A stretch of 64,000 nt of DNA from Porphyromonas vaginalis (GTDB lineage Bacteria; Bacteroidota; Bacteroidia; Bacteroidales; Porphyromonadaceae), in the NCBI RefSeq assembly GCF_958301595.1, contig NZ_CATQJU010000001.1, forward strand, positions 1,922,001 through 1,986,000. Direction: 5' to 3'. The notes beneath the pieces are model-generated. The model saw only the letters and a list, made by a program, of their open reading frames with translations, did not search any database and was not told the DNA's origin. Made by a program: the position numbers and the translations under genes. Below are positions 17,070 through 24,991 of this stretch, piece after piece. The first letter of the stretch is position 1. Every line of letters starts with the position of its first letter.

Positions 17070-18026
17070 ATGAAGAATATATTGATCATTGGCTCGACCG
17101 GTCAGATCGGCTCCGAGCTGACAATGAAACTACGTCGTGAGTACCAGAATGGTTCAGTCGTAGCCGGTTACATCGCTGCAATGCCTCCTAAGGGCGAGCT
17201 CCTCGAGAGTGGTCCCGCAGAGCTTGCCGACATCACCGACTCAGCTCAGCTAGCAGCCATCGTTGACAAGTACAAGATCGATACCATTTATAACCTAGCA
17301 GCTCTCCTGAGTGCTACAGCAGAGGCCAAGCCTCAGCTCGCATGGCACATCGGACTAGGTGGACTCTTTAACGTCCTAGAGATAGCTCGTGAGAAGGGTT
17401 GTGCCGTCTTTACTCCCAGCTCTATCGGAGCCTTTGGTAATGAGACACCTAAGGACAAGACTCCTCAGGACACGATCCAGCGTCCTAAGACTATGTACGG
17501 TGTGACCAAGGTAGCTGGTGAGCTACTTAGCGACTACTACCACAAGCGCTTCGGCGTAGACACCCGCTCGGTACGCTTCCCTGGGCTTATCTCCAATGTG
17601 ACGCTACCTGGTGGTGGTACGACGGACTATGCCGTAGAGATCTACTACGCAGCCGTCAAGGAGGGCAAGTTCGTCTGCCCCATCAAGGAGGGTACCTACA
17701 TGGATATGATGTATATGCCAGACGCTCTGCACGCTATGGTGCAGCTCATGGAGGCCGATCCTACGAGACTGGTACATCGCAACTCCTTCAACATTGCCTC
17801 GATGAGCTTCGAGCCTAGCCAGATCGCAGCCGCTGTCAAGCGCATCATCCCCGACTTTGAGATGACTTACGACGTCGATCCACTGCGTCAGGCTATCGCT
17901 GAGTCGTGGCCTAACTCGCTCGACGACAGCTGCGCTCGTCGTGAGTGGGACTGGCAGCCACACTACGACCTCGACACCATGAGTCAGGATATGATCCAGG
18001 TGCTACGCGCTCGCTACGGCAAGTAA
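17070..18026 (+). CDS. NAD-dependent epimerase/dehydratase-type L-threonine 3-dehydrogenase
   Basis: 318-residue extended short-chain dehydrogenase. The N-terminal Rossmann motif IIGSTGQIGSE and the YGVTK catalytic Tyr-x3-Lys near residue 148 are clear. The sequence around PSSIGAFG and RFPGLIS matches the bacterial/animal SDR-type threonine dehydrogenase, which oxidises L-threonine to 2-amino-3-ketobutyrate. A general UDP-sugar epimerase is the alternative but is less likely given the DIYYAAVKEG/MYMPDAL region. Monocistronic: own promoter and a strong terminator. Confidence 0.85.
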   Translation: MKNILIIGSTGQIGSELTMKLRREYQNGSVVAGYIAAMPPKGELLESGPAELADITDSAQLAAIVDKYKIDTIYNLAALLSATAEAKPQLAWHIGLGGLFNVLEIAREKGCAVFTPSSIGAFGNETPKDKTPQDTIQRPKTMYGVTKVAGELLSDYYHKRFGVDTRSVRFPGLISNVTLPGGGTTDYAVEIYYAAVKEGKFVCPIKEGTYMDMMYMPDALHAMVQLMEADPTRLVHRNSFNIASMSFEPSQIAAAVKRIIPDFEMTYDVDPLRQAIAESWPNSLDDSCARREWDWQPHYDLDTMSQDMIQVLRARYGK

Positions 18027-18071
18027 GCCATCCGCACAGATCCCCAGAGACTGATACAGTCTCCTCCACAC

Positions 18072-18112
18072 GCGTCACTCTTGAGTTCGCTCAGGGGTGA
18101 CGCTTTTTTTTT
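18072..18112 (+). terminator. Terminator of the threonine dehydrogenase gene
   Basis: GCGTCAC / GTGACGC stem with an 18-nt inner region that itself pairs partly, followed by a run of nine T. The right arm and the bases before it (CTCAGGGGTGACGC) match the ends of the MITE-like element described near 53.2 kb. Confidence 0.8.
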
Positions 18113-18204
18113 GTTCCTCTAGAGGAAGGCTCGGTTAGAGCGAACGCATAGTCGCCTGTCCTCTCCTGAAATAGTACACAGTTGGGAAGCCAACCCCAAC
18201 AACT

Positions 18205-18585
18205 ATGAAAGAAGAAAAAAGTAACCGAGGACGAAAGGGATATCCCCTAGATTTCAAGTGGAGAGTCATTGATGACCTCCTAGCCACTGGCGAGAGCATC
18301 GCCACGACCAGCCAGCGCTACGGCATTACCACACGCACCATTCGAAATTGGTTGCGTACCTTTGGAGTAGAGTTACCCAACCAAAGCAGCAGTAGCACTA
18401 TGAGCAAGACAAACAAGAACAAAGACGTAGATCCAGAGTACGCAGAACTCAAGCGCGAAAACGCTCGCCTCAAAGCAGCCCTTTTCCAGGCTGAGAGCAA
18501 AGCCTTAGTCAACAAGACACTACTCGAAGAGGTCCTGAATCGCTACCATATTGATCTAAAAAAAAAGACCGATTTGCAGCCGTGA
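18205..18585 (+). CDS. IS3-family OrfA (helix-turn-helix)
   Basis: 126-residue DNA-binding half of the transposase. A helix-turn-helix is seen at about residues 13-50 (TSQRYGITTRTIRNWLR), followed by a leucine-zipper-like region (ELKRENARLKAALFQ). The frame ends at TGA 18583-18585, just beyond a nine-A run at 18558-18566 where a -1 frameshift is expected to join it to OrfB. Confidence 0.9.
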   Translation: MKEEKSNRGRKGYPLDFKWRVIDDLLATGESIATTSQRYGITTRTIRNWLRTFGVELPNQSSSSTMSKTNKNKDVDPEYAELKRENARLKAALFQAESKALVNKTLLEEVLNRYHIDLKKKTDLQP

Positions 18586-19637
18586 GACAGCTTGAACACG
18601 CCAAAGTGAGAGATCAAAAGCTCTCCATAACCTACCTTTGTCAGCTACTAGAAGTCAGCCGCAAAGGCTACTACAAGCACACCTTCACCGAGCAAGACGA
18701 AGATGTCAAAGTAGCCTCCGTCCTACACTATTGCCAGTATGTGCGAAGTAAGCTCCACAGGGCAGGCGTAGACACCCTTCAGCAGTGTACCAACGAATAC
18801 TTCGAAGGGACTTTCCAAGTAGGTCGCGACTGGCTGTACAAAGTCTTAGGAGCCAACGATATGCTGCTGAGAAGTCGCAAGCGCAAGCGTCCACCCCAGA
18901 CGACCAAAGGCGTGGTCAATCACGGCTTCCAAGATCACCTGAACACCACCCCTAAATACATTGCCACTGACCATTGCCGGCTCACCGTCTCAGACATAAC
19001 CTACGTCAAATGTTTAGGGGGCTTCGCATATCTCTCCCTGACGATGGACGCTTATAGCCGCATCATCACCGGCTTTGACCTGCAGCCCACGCTCTCCACA
19101 GAGGGCCCCTACAACGCACTAAGACAGACCGTTGACTTCTACCAGAAGCATGGCTTTGACCTCAAAGGGCTCATCTTCCATAGCGACCGAGGCTGTCAAT
19201 ATGTCTCCAAGCAGATGACCGACTACGAGGCCAGCCTAGGCATCGTAACCAGTGTCACCCAGACAGGCAACCCTCTCCACAACGCTATGGCAGAGCGACT
19301 TAACGGGATCATCAAGAACGACTGGCTCTACAACTTCGAGGATAAGCCCATAGATCAAGTTCGAGAGATCCTCTCGCAAACGATTGCTCTCTATAACACA
19401 GCGCGTCCTCATCGAGCCATCAACAAGAAGACTCCGATGCAGATGCTCATACCAGATTACCCCAACCCTATAACCACACAACCCTCTAAGAAACAGACAT
19501 CTAAGAACAATTCACCAAAAGCTCCGAGCCTCAAATCTCCGAGCTCATGCCGCTTAACTCCACACAAAGACCTATCTTTGTGTACCTCCGCAGTAAAAAC
19601 GACCACAAGTCGTGTACCCCAGCAAGAGCAAAACTAA
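18582..19637 (+). CDS. IS3-family transposase OrfB (DDE integrase)
   Basis: 351-residue catalytic half, read from GTG 18582 if initiated separately. The same frame is open upstream through the nine-A run (codons AAA AAA AAA GAC), so the natural product is the OrfAB fusion. The DDE triad is visible as SDITYV, HSDRGCQYVS and the late AMAERLNGIIKND. The tail beyond residue 300 is Ser/Thr/Pro-rich and not part of the rve core. It catalyses strand transfer of the element. Confidence 0.92.
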   Translation: MRQLEHAKVRDQKLSITYLCQLLEVSRKGYYKHTFTEQDEDVKVASVLHYCQYVRSKLHRAGVDTLQQCTNEYFEGTFQVGRDWLYKVLGANDMLLRSRKRKRPPQTTKGVVNHGFQDHLNTTPKYIATDHCRLTVSDITYVKCLGGFAYLSLTMDAYSRIITGFDLQPTLSTEGPYNALRQTVDFYQKHGFDLKGLIFHSDRGCQYVSKQMTDYEASLGIVTSVTQTGNPLHNAMAERLNGIIKNDWLYNFEDKPIDQVREILSQTIALYNTARPHRAINKKTPMQMLIPDYPNPITTQPSKKQTSKNNSPKAPSLKSPSSCRLTPHKDLSLCTSAVKTTTSRVPQQEQN

Positions 19638-19760
19638 CAAATGAGTACACTCACAGGACTAACAAAAATGACCCGAGTACCATCTCAGTAATACCTTCCC
19701 AACTGTGTACTTTTTTCAGGAAGAGGACAGCCTTCTGTGGGGAGGCTGGTGCTTTTGTTA

Positions 19761-19819
19761 ACTTTCCAAAACGCTTCCTACCTTGGAAAACTTTTTTTCC
19801 AACGGTGGAAAATAAAATT
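19761..19819. repeat. Palindromic-unit array, left remnant
   Basis: Consecutive units of the type TTTCCAAxACGCTTCC and TTCCAACGGTGGAAA. This is the left part of one array that continues at 21147-21202 and 22968-23095 and was split by two insertion sequences. Confidence 0.7.
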
Positions 19820-19885
19820 GGATCATCCGAGATTTTGTGTGATGACCTGATCGTGGGCTAAGAAAGAAGCTGGCTCTATCTTTAG

Positions 19886-19893
19886 TACCTTTG
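19886..19893 (+). promoter_or_regulatory. -7 promoter box of the ISL3 transposase
   Basis: TACCTTTG 32 bp before the transposase start codon and inside the element, so the IS carries its own host-type promoter. Confidence 0.55.
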
Positions 19894-19925
19894 AAAAAGT
19901 TAACCATTACTATTTCGGTACTATT

Positions 19926-21143
19926 ATGATAGAAACCAGCTTCCTATATCACAGTTTTGGAATACGAGACGTTGTCGGTACTCGCTGTGAGTACAAAGGT
20001 ACCAAAACAATCATACACGTACGCCCCAGACGTACGCTTCTTTGTTGCCCCCAATGCCACTCCTACACCTTGCTCAAGAATGGAACAAGAGCGCGACAGA
20101 TACAAACCTTACCTATTGGCTCCCGCCGTTGCTACATCAATCTGACGAACCAACGCTATAAATGTACCTCTTGCCATTGGGACGGCTGGCAAAAGATTCC
20201 TGGAATATTGAAAGGCAAGTCCTATACCTATAGATTTGCGCAGCATGTCATTGACTTACTTAGAATGGGAACGATTAAAGCTGTTGCGAACCATCTAGGT
20301 GTCGGCTGGGATCTAATCAAAAGCATCCATAAAGACTACCTAAACAAGCGATACAAAAGCCCCAGCTTAAAAGGACTCAAACGCATCGGCATCGATGAGT
20401 TTGCTGTTAGAAAAGGACACATTTACGAAACCATTGTCGTAGACCATGATACGGAACGGATTGTTTATAGTCATCCAGGCAAAGACAAAGAAGCCCTAAC
20501 TCCTTTTTGGGAAATGCTCAAACGAAGAAAGATAACGCTTGAAGCGGTCAGTTGCGATCTTTCCCCAGCCTATATAAGCGCAGTGATGGAGTATCAACCT
20601 AAAGCTCAGATAGTCTTAGATCACTTTCATATTATGAAGTTGATGAATGAGAAGATCGATGTCCTTCGCAAAGATCTATATAGGGAGGAGACAGATCTCA
20701 ATAAGCGTAAGGTTATCAAAGGAGTTAGGTATTTACTTCTAGCAAATGGAGCGGACGTAATGGATACGTATCATCGCTCAAGACTAGAGAATGTGCTGGC
20801 TATGAACAAGCCTCTAGCTATAGCATATTACCTTAAGGAAGATCTTAGACTATTCTGGCAGCAGATCTCAAAAGAAAAGGCTGAGTCGTTTTTAAAGAAG
20901 TGGCTCGAACAAGCAGATGATTCGGGTGTCAGGCATGTCAAACAAATAGCTAAAACCATCAGGCTCTATCAATGGGGCATTCTAAATTGGTATGACCACC
21001 CCATTTCCAATGGAGTGGTCGAAGGAATCAATAACAAAATCAAAGTCCTCAAAAGGGTTGCCTACGGATACAGAGATATGGACTACTTTCAACTAAGACT
21101 TTTTGCTCTCCACGATCAGGTCATCACACAAAATCTCGGATGA
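19926..21143 (+). CDS. ISL3-family transposase
   Basis: 405-residue transposase. The N-terminal zinc-finger region shows CCPQCHSYTL and CTSCHWDGW. The core has the ISL3 sequence GIDEFAVRKGHIYETIVVD near residue 155, AVSCDLSPAYISAV near 218 and LDHFHIMKLMN near 238, followed by the C-terminal SNGVVEGINNKIKVLKRVAYGY with the catalytic Glu. The last seven codons read through the right inverted repeat. No frameshift or internal stop. Confidence 0.95.
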   Translation: MIETSFLYHSFGIRDVVGTRCEYKGTKTIIHVRPRRTLLCCPQCHSYTLLKNGTRARQIQTLPIGSRRCYINLTNQRYKCTSCHWDGWQKIPGILKGKSYTYRFAQHVIDLLRMGTIKAVANHLGVGWDLIKSIHKDYLNKRYKSPSLKGLKRIGIDEFAVRKGHIYETIVVDHDTERIVYSHPGKDKEALTPFWEMLKRRKITLEAVSCDLSPAYISAVMEYQPKAQIVLDHFHIMKLMNEKIDVLRKDLYREETDLNKRKVIKGVRYLLLANGADVMDTYHRSRLENVLAMNKPLAIAYYLKEDLRLFWQQISKEKAESFLKKWLEQADDSGVRHVKQIAKTIRLYQWGILNWYDHPISNGVVEGINNKIKVLKRVAYGYRDMDYFQLRLFALHDQVITQNLG

Positions 21144-21146
21144 TCC

Positions 21147-21202
21147 ATAAAATTTCCAAGGTAGGAAAGTTTCTTTTCCAACGCTGGAAATGTTTCGTTC
21201 CA
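21147..21202. repeat. Palindromic-unit array, middle remnant
   Basis: Units TTCCAAGGTAGGAAA and TTTCCAACGCTGGAAA between the ISL3 element and the second IS3 element. The first 8 bp are the ISL3 target duplication and the last 4 bp (TCCA) that of the IS3 element. Confidence 0.75.
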
Positions 21203-21381
21203 TGTGGTTCCCTGAAAATGGTTGACTTTTTTTTTGTTAAAACGGATGTCGGTTGACATCGTTTTCGTCGTCAAACTAGAATGAGTTGTCTTGACTTTTC
21301 AAAGATACTGATTTTAGTTGACTCTGGCAATTTGGGGTAGTTTTTCGTGGTATACCCCGGGCTTGTTTTTTTTCTTTTTTC

Positions 21382-21492
21382 AAATCGGACAAACACCCCG
21401 TTGGTAATGCAACTGACTAAGCCAAACGCCTGTAGCATAGCGGAGGGCGTTTGGTGTGTCAGGTGCATTGCCGCTCTTTGTGTTCCGATTGA
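21382..21492. other. Long hairpin in the non-coding end of IS copy B
   Basis: Nested inverted repeats: an outer CAAATCGGA / TTCCGATTG pair, a middle AATGCAACTGAC / GTCAGGTGCATT pair with one mismatch, and an inner CCAAACGCC / GGCGTTTGG pair around a 15-nt loop. The whole fold spans about 110 nt. It could be a terminator or anti-readthrough structure for the transposase, a regulatory RNA, or a transposition-related structure; none can be chosen from sequence. Confidence 0.6.
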
Positions 21493-21538
21493 AAATGAAA
21501 AATCCAGTCTCTTCTTTATTTGCTGATATAAGTTCTAT

Positions 21539-22504
21539 TTAGCTGGTTACTAGCTCCTTTGACTCTTTGTCTTTTCGAGCTTTCTGAATCGCGTCTTCAC
21601 GATAGCTGCGCCATCGCTTCTTCAGGGGACCCGTACATTCCCTAGCTTCTTGTGGGGTCATATAGTCGATGCTCATATGAGGGCGAGTAGTGTTGTAAGT
21701 CTCTATAGCTTTGCTGATTGCACTTTCCGCTTCAGAGATGTTATGGAACACTTTGCCCATTAAGAGTTCGTTCTTAATGGTGCTGTTCACCCGCTCTGAC
21801 TGGGAGTTCTCTTTGGGTTCTCCTGACTCTGTCATGCTGATCTGTATTCCTCTTTTCTTGAGTATCTTAGTATACTGCAGACTGGCATATTGAGTGCCTC
21901 TGTCGGAGTGGTGAATGAGATCGGAAGCGTCCTTTCTGGGGAGCCGCTTGAGGGCTTGCTTTAGTGCCTCGCAGGGGTATTCTGAGGCGAGACTGTCCCC
22001 TAGACTATAGCCCACAATCTCCTTCGTATAGTTATCCAAAATCAGGGATAAGAAGCAGAACTCAACCCTGTTGTCCCCTCGCTCCAAGGGGATGTAGGTG
22101 ATGTCGCTGCTCCACACCTGATTTGGACCATCGGGGATAAGGTCCCGAACGAGGTTGGGGTAGGTGGGCTGGTCGTGGCTGGAGTCCGTGGTGCGGGGAG
22201 CTTTGTAGCGCCTCGGTATGCGGACGTAGAGCTTGTGCTTGCGTATGTAGCTCACAAACTTATCTCTGCCAACGGGATAGCGGGCTCCCCACTCCCTGCA
22301 ATACTGCATCCAAAGCGATACGCCTCCAATACCTGGATTGCTTTTACGTGCTTCCACAATATAGCTTATCACTATAAACTCAAGCTCAGATTCTCTCAAG
22401 GGCGTGTCGGACTTGAGGTACTTGTAATAGGCTTGTGGACTCTTGTTCAGTGCCTTGCAGACCTGCTTGATTGGATGTTCATATTGATCTTTCACAGCTG
22501 TCAC
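21539..22504 (-). CDS. IS3-family transposase OrfB (DDE integrase)
   Basis: 321-residue catalytic half starting at GTG 22504 if separate. The HTH_21-like N-terminus is followed by the rve core with SSDITYIPLE, HHSDRGTQYAS and ENSQSERVNSTIKNE as the DDE residues. The frame is open upstream through a ten-A run on the minus strand (22517-22526), so an OrfAB fusion by -1 frameshift is expected. Confidence 0.93.
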   Translation of the reverse strand: MTAVKDQYEHPIKQVCKALNKSPQAYYKYLKSDTPLRESELEFIVISYIVEARKSNPGIGGVSLWMQYCREWGARYPVGRDKFVSYIRKHKLYVRIPRRYKAPRTTDSSHDQPTYPNLVRDLIPDGPNQVWSSDITYIPLERGDNRVEFCFLSLILDNYTKEIVGYSLGDSLASEYPCEALKQALKRLPRKDASDLIHHSDRGTQYASLQYTKILKKRGIQISMTESGEPKENSQSERVNSTIKNELLMGKVFHNISEAESAISKAIETYNTTRPHMSIDYMTPQEARECTGPLKKRWRSYREDAIQKARKDKESKELVTS

Positions 22505-22506
22505 AA

Positions 22507-22926
22507 CTAGTGGCCATTTTTTTTTTGCTCATCGATGCTGTACACCTCCAAGCAGGTCTTGAAGACATCTCGCTCTAAGCAGGCTTGGTCAAGAGCTTTT
22601 TCGAGCTCCATGATACGTGCTTTCAGAGCGACATAGTCGTCCTTGCTGAGTTCCTCAGAGGGGGTGCATCGTGGGGGTATTCTCTTTTTGTTCATAGCTT
22701 TAGCCACTTCAGGGTTTTCTTGCTCAAAGATACGAATCCAATTGCGAATCGTACATGATGTTACCTGATACTGGCTCGCTAGAATCTTGATTGAATAGCC
22801 ATTTACGTAGTAGCGCTTGAGTGCCTCAAGCCGTTCGGCCGTTGTGGCATGTCCCTTGGTTGGGCGATTTGTTGATCCCTTCGTGGGCTTCGACTTCGTG
22901 TCTTTTGTCTGTTTCATTGTACTCAT
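22507..22926 (-). CDS. IS3-family OrfA (helix-turn-helix)
   Basis: 139-residue DNA-binding half with a basic, Thr/Lys-rich N-terminus. Its HTH is near residues 38-70 (LASQYQVTSCTIRNWIRIF), followed by a coiled-coil segment (YVALKARIMELEKALDQ). It ends two codons after the minus-strand ten-A slippery run, where the ribosome should shift into OrfB. Confidence 0.9.
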   Translation of the reverse strand: MSTMKQTKDTKSKPTKGSTNRPTKGHATTAERLEALKRYYVNGYSIKILASQYQVTSCTIRNWIRIFEQENPEVAKAMNKKRIPPRCTPSEELSKDDYVALKARIMELEKALDQACLERDVFKTCLEVYSIDEQKKNGH

Positions 22927-22967
22927 AGTTATATTACTTACGAGTCAACTTTTTTCAGGGTAAGACA

Positions 22968-23095
22968 TCCAACGGAGGAAAGTTTCAATCCCAAGGGAGG
23001 GACGAAGAAATCCCTAGGGAGGAAGCAAGTCTTCCCAAGGAAGGGATTTCTGCTTTCCTAGGTATGAAACTCCAGTTTCTTCGGTATGAAACTAA
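22968..23095. repeat. Palindromic-unit array, right remnant
   Basis: Continues the split array with units such as TCCAACGGAGGAAA, ATCCCAAGGGAGGGA, ATCCCTAGGGAGG, CTTCCCAAGGAAGGGA and TTTCCTAGGTATGAAA at 22-24 bp spacing. Confidence 0.75.
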
Positions 23096-23180
23096 ATGGT
23101 CACACGGGGAAACGAAGTTTTTCAGCCGAGGGGCTTGCGGTTGTCTCTACGGAGAGCGAGCGAAGCATTGGCACAAACGA

Positions 23181-23222
23181 CAGCCCCCACGTCTCTCTGG
23201 TCGTAGAGAGCCGTGGGGGCTG
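23181..23222 (-). terminator. Strong hairpin after the hmu operon
   Basis: CAGCCCCCACG / CGTGGGGGCTG 11-bp stem with an inner TCTCT/AGAGA pair. It lies about 90 bp beyond the last hmu gene. On the minus strand it is followed by TCGTTTGTG. It is the probable end of the haem operon. Confidence 0.55.
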
Positions 23223-23312
23223 TTGATATTTAGCGGCTATTTAGCGGCTGGTTAGTGCCCTTTTAGCGATAGGTTAGGGGAGGCTTATGGTCTGTGAACT
23301 GTTTGGCCCGTT

Positions 23313-23651
23313 CTACTCCTCGGGGATGTAGATGACCTCGCCATTCTCCAACTCGTAGGCAATGCCGACGCGCTTGCCGCGGCGCTGATTGGAGGCGTCC
23401 TCGCTGTCGGTCGGTGTGTACCGCTCGATGGTGGAGCCTTTTTTGGAGATGATCTCCATATTGTCCTTGCCGGGGTTCTTGATGATGGTGAAGTCCTCCT
23501 GCGTTAGCATCTCGGTCATGCTAAACTTCGTGACCAGTGCCACCATGAGTGCCACGGCAAAGACCATTGCCACGTCAAAGAGGTTGCTCACGAGCGATGA
23601 TGGATCGGTGTCATCGTGGCGCAGTGTGCGTCGCTTACTTCTTCGTCTCAT
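23313..23651 (-). CDS. hmuV: HmuV-like DUF2149 membrane protein
   Basis: 112-residue protein with one membrane helix near residues 24-44 (LFDVAMVFAVALMVALV), a short basic N-terminus (MRRRSKRR) and a periplasmic tail. This is the ExbD-like partner found at the end of Porphyromonas hmu loci, where it is named HmuV (DUF2149). It overlaps the end of hmuU by 17 bp, indicating translational coupling. With HmuU it probably forms a proton-driven motor for haem handling. Role inferred from gene order and topology. Confidence 0.85.
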   Translation of the reverse strand: MRRRSKRRTLRHDDTDPSSLVSNLFDVAMVFAVALMVALVTKFSMTEMLTQEDFTIIKNPGKDNMEIISKKGSTIERYTPTDSEDASNQRRGKRVGIAYELENGEVIYIPEE

Positions 23652-24252
23652 CTTCTGCTTGGGTTAGGAGTTCGTCGATGTAGTCGATGTAGATGAGCTC
23701 TTGGTGGTGATAGCGGTGGAGTCTCTGCAAGGTCAGATAGCCGATGGCGGAGACGAAGAGTCCCAGCACGGTGGTTGCAAAGGCGACCTGCATATTGTAC
23801 GCCATAGTCGCCATATCGCCACTGCTCAGCCCGACGAGCGCTGGCCCCATTGGTATGAGGGTACCCATTAGTCCGAGGATTGGACCGAACTTGGTCAAGA
23901 CTTGCGGGTAGACGAGTCGCTTGTCGAGGCGTAGCTCATACTCGCCGATGAGTAGGTTGCGCTCAGCAGCGGGAGCCACGAGGAGGGAGCGCAGTAGCTC
24001 CTCAAAGAGGTCTAGCCGTGCTGTCTTTGGACTTTCACCGCCCAGCTCTTGGCGCAGTCTGCCGAGTAGTGCGCTAGCGTCTTCACGCTGATGGGAGAAG
24101 TAGCGTTGCTGTAGTCGCTTGTAGCGCTGTGCCCGCTCGATGAGTCCGCCCAGCATGAGGAGGGCTAGGAGGAAGAGTAGGAGTAGCCCAATGATCACCG
24201 GTATGAGGAGACCATTGGAGAGGAGAAACATGGTGTCTGAAATAAACTTCAT
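23635..24252 (-). CDS. hmuU: HmuU-like MotA/TolQ/ExbB proton channel protein
   Basis: 205-residue inner-membrane protein. It has an N-terminal helix (LLIPVIIGLLLLFLLALLML), a cytoplasmic region, then two helices. The family block LTKFGPILGLMGTLIPMGPAL near residues 117-137 is typical of MotA/TolQ/ExbB channels. The start ATG 24252 is chosen; an in-frame ATG at 24276 adds eight hydrophilic residues. Likely energises HmuR or HmuS together with HmuV. Confidence 0.88.
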   Translation of the reverse strand: MKFISDTMFLLSNGLLIPVIIGLLLLFLLALLMLGGLIERAQRYKRLQQRYFSHQREDASALLGRLRQELGGESPKTARLDLFEELLRSLLVAPAAERNLLIGEYELRLDKRLVYPQVLTKFGPILGLMGTLIPMGPALVGLSSGDMATMAYNMQVAFATTVLGLFVSAIGYLTLQRLHRYHHQELIYIDYIDELLTQAEDETKK

Positions 24253-24283
24253 AGTAATCTGTTGTGTGTGTAACAATCTTATC

Positions 24284-24988
24284 TTATTTGCGTGAGCCTT
24301 TTGCCTTGATGAGCATGGCTAAATAGCCGATGAGGACGCCACTAGCGAGGGTCGCTAGGAGTATGCATAGCTCTCTAGGCGAGGAGCTGTCTAGCTGGAC
24401 ATTTGGTGCTTGTGTGTGCTCTGGTATGAGGATGTAGGCTATGACGCTACCCACGGCTAGCACCCCAGCCAAGAGCATGGCGAGCAGACGGAGGAACTCT
24501 CGATCACGTATCAGGCGAGGTGTCAGCTCGATGAGTAGGAGGAGCACCACAGCAAAGGTTATGGTCACTGCCCAGTAATGGACCCCGGGCATGCTGTAGA
24601 TGACAAAGCTCCTCAGGTAGCATAGCGCAGGTAGCATCAGTAGCGAGGGGAGCCATACGGCTATCTGGTGGCAGGCGGTCATGACCGCTACGACTAGTCC
24701 CTCTCGATGATAGATCATACGCAGAGAGCGGTGTGCGGGTCGGTAGGTGACGACCGCCATCGTGAGCAGTAGCTCTAGCGAGACCATCATGGCTAGTGTA
24801 GAGAGCTGCTCCGCCTGACGTAGCATAGCGTCGAGGGCAAGCTTGCTCACTCGCAGGGTTGCCTGATGGGTCGCCACCAAGCCGACGATGTATAGGAGTG
24901 CATGCGCTAGTCGCACCCTATGATCAGATCGTACGGCTGTGGTGGTGAGCGCCACTAGGAGCGCAAAGATGGAAACGATGAGTAGCAT
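24284..24988 (-). CDS. hmuT: HmuT-like polytopic membrane protein
   Basis: 234-residue protein with about six hydrophobic segments spread over its length and little else recognisable. It lies between hmuS (3 bp gap) and hmuU, the position of the uncharacterised membrane protein called HmuT in P. gingivalis. Not an ABC permease by sequence. No catalytic motif was seen. Name given by gene order. Confidence 0.75.
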   Translation of the reverse strand: MLLIVSIFALLVALTTTAVRSDHRVRLAHALLYIVGLVATHQATLRVSKLALDAMLRQAEQLSTLAMMVSLELLLTMAVVTYRPAHRSLRMIYHREGLVVAVMTACHQIAVWLPSLLMLPALCYLRSFVIYSMPGVHYWAVTITFAVVLLLLIELTPRLIRDREFLRLLAMLLAGVLAVGSVIAYILIPEHTQAPNVQLDSSSPRELCILLATLASGVLIGYLAMLIKAKGSRK

Positions 24989-24991
24989 CTC

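Larger units (their letters stand above)
18157..19729 (+). mobile_element. IS3-family insertion sequence, intact (IS copy A)
   Basis: A 1,573-bp element. Ends are imperfect 34/35-bp inverted repeats beginning TGTCCTCTCCTGAAA on the left (18157-18190) and TGTCCTCTTCCTGAAAAAA on the right (19695-19729, complement), with GTACACAGTTGGGAAG shared. The ends are TG...CA, as in IS3. A 3-bp target duplication GCC flanks it (18154-18156 and 19730-19732). It carries orfA and orfB joined by a predicted -1 frameshift. All parts look intact, so the element may be active. It is inserted about 50 bp downstream of the dehydrogenase terminator. Confidence 0.92.
19820..21146 (+). mobile_element. ISL3-family insertion sequence, intact
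   Basis: A 1,327-bp element with perfect 37-bp inverted repeats beginning GGATCATCCGAGATTTTGTG at 19820-19856 and 21110-21146. It is flanked by an exact 8-bp target duplication ATAAAATT (19812-19819 and 21147-21154), the size expected for ISL3. The right repeat overlaps the last codons of the transposase. Perfect ends and duplication imply recent insertion. It lies inside a palindromic-unit array. Confidence 0.95.
21203..22967 (-). mobile_element. IS3-family insertion sequence, intact (IS copy B)
   Basis: A 1,765-bp element read on the minus strand. Ends are imperfect inverted repeats: TGTGGTTCCCTGAAAATG at 21203, against the complement of the right end, TGTCTTACCCTGAAAAAA; GTTGACT is shared further in. 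It is flanked by a 4-bp target duplication TCCA (21199-21202 and 22968-22971). Besides orfA/orfB it contains an unusual 335-bp non-coding part at its 3' side (21203-21538) with a long hairpin. It differs in sequence from IS copy A. Confidence 0.88.

Noticed and set aside
19547-19861. Open frame of about 100 codons at the end of IS copy A
   Set aside because: It overlaps OrfB in another frame, crosses the right inverted repeat and runs into the array, so it is a chance frame.
24284-24988. hmuT/hmuU as ABC transporter permease genes
   Set aside because: No ABC signature or ATPase gene is present. HmuU has MotA/TolQ/ExbB motifs and HmuT is an unclassified membrane protein.
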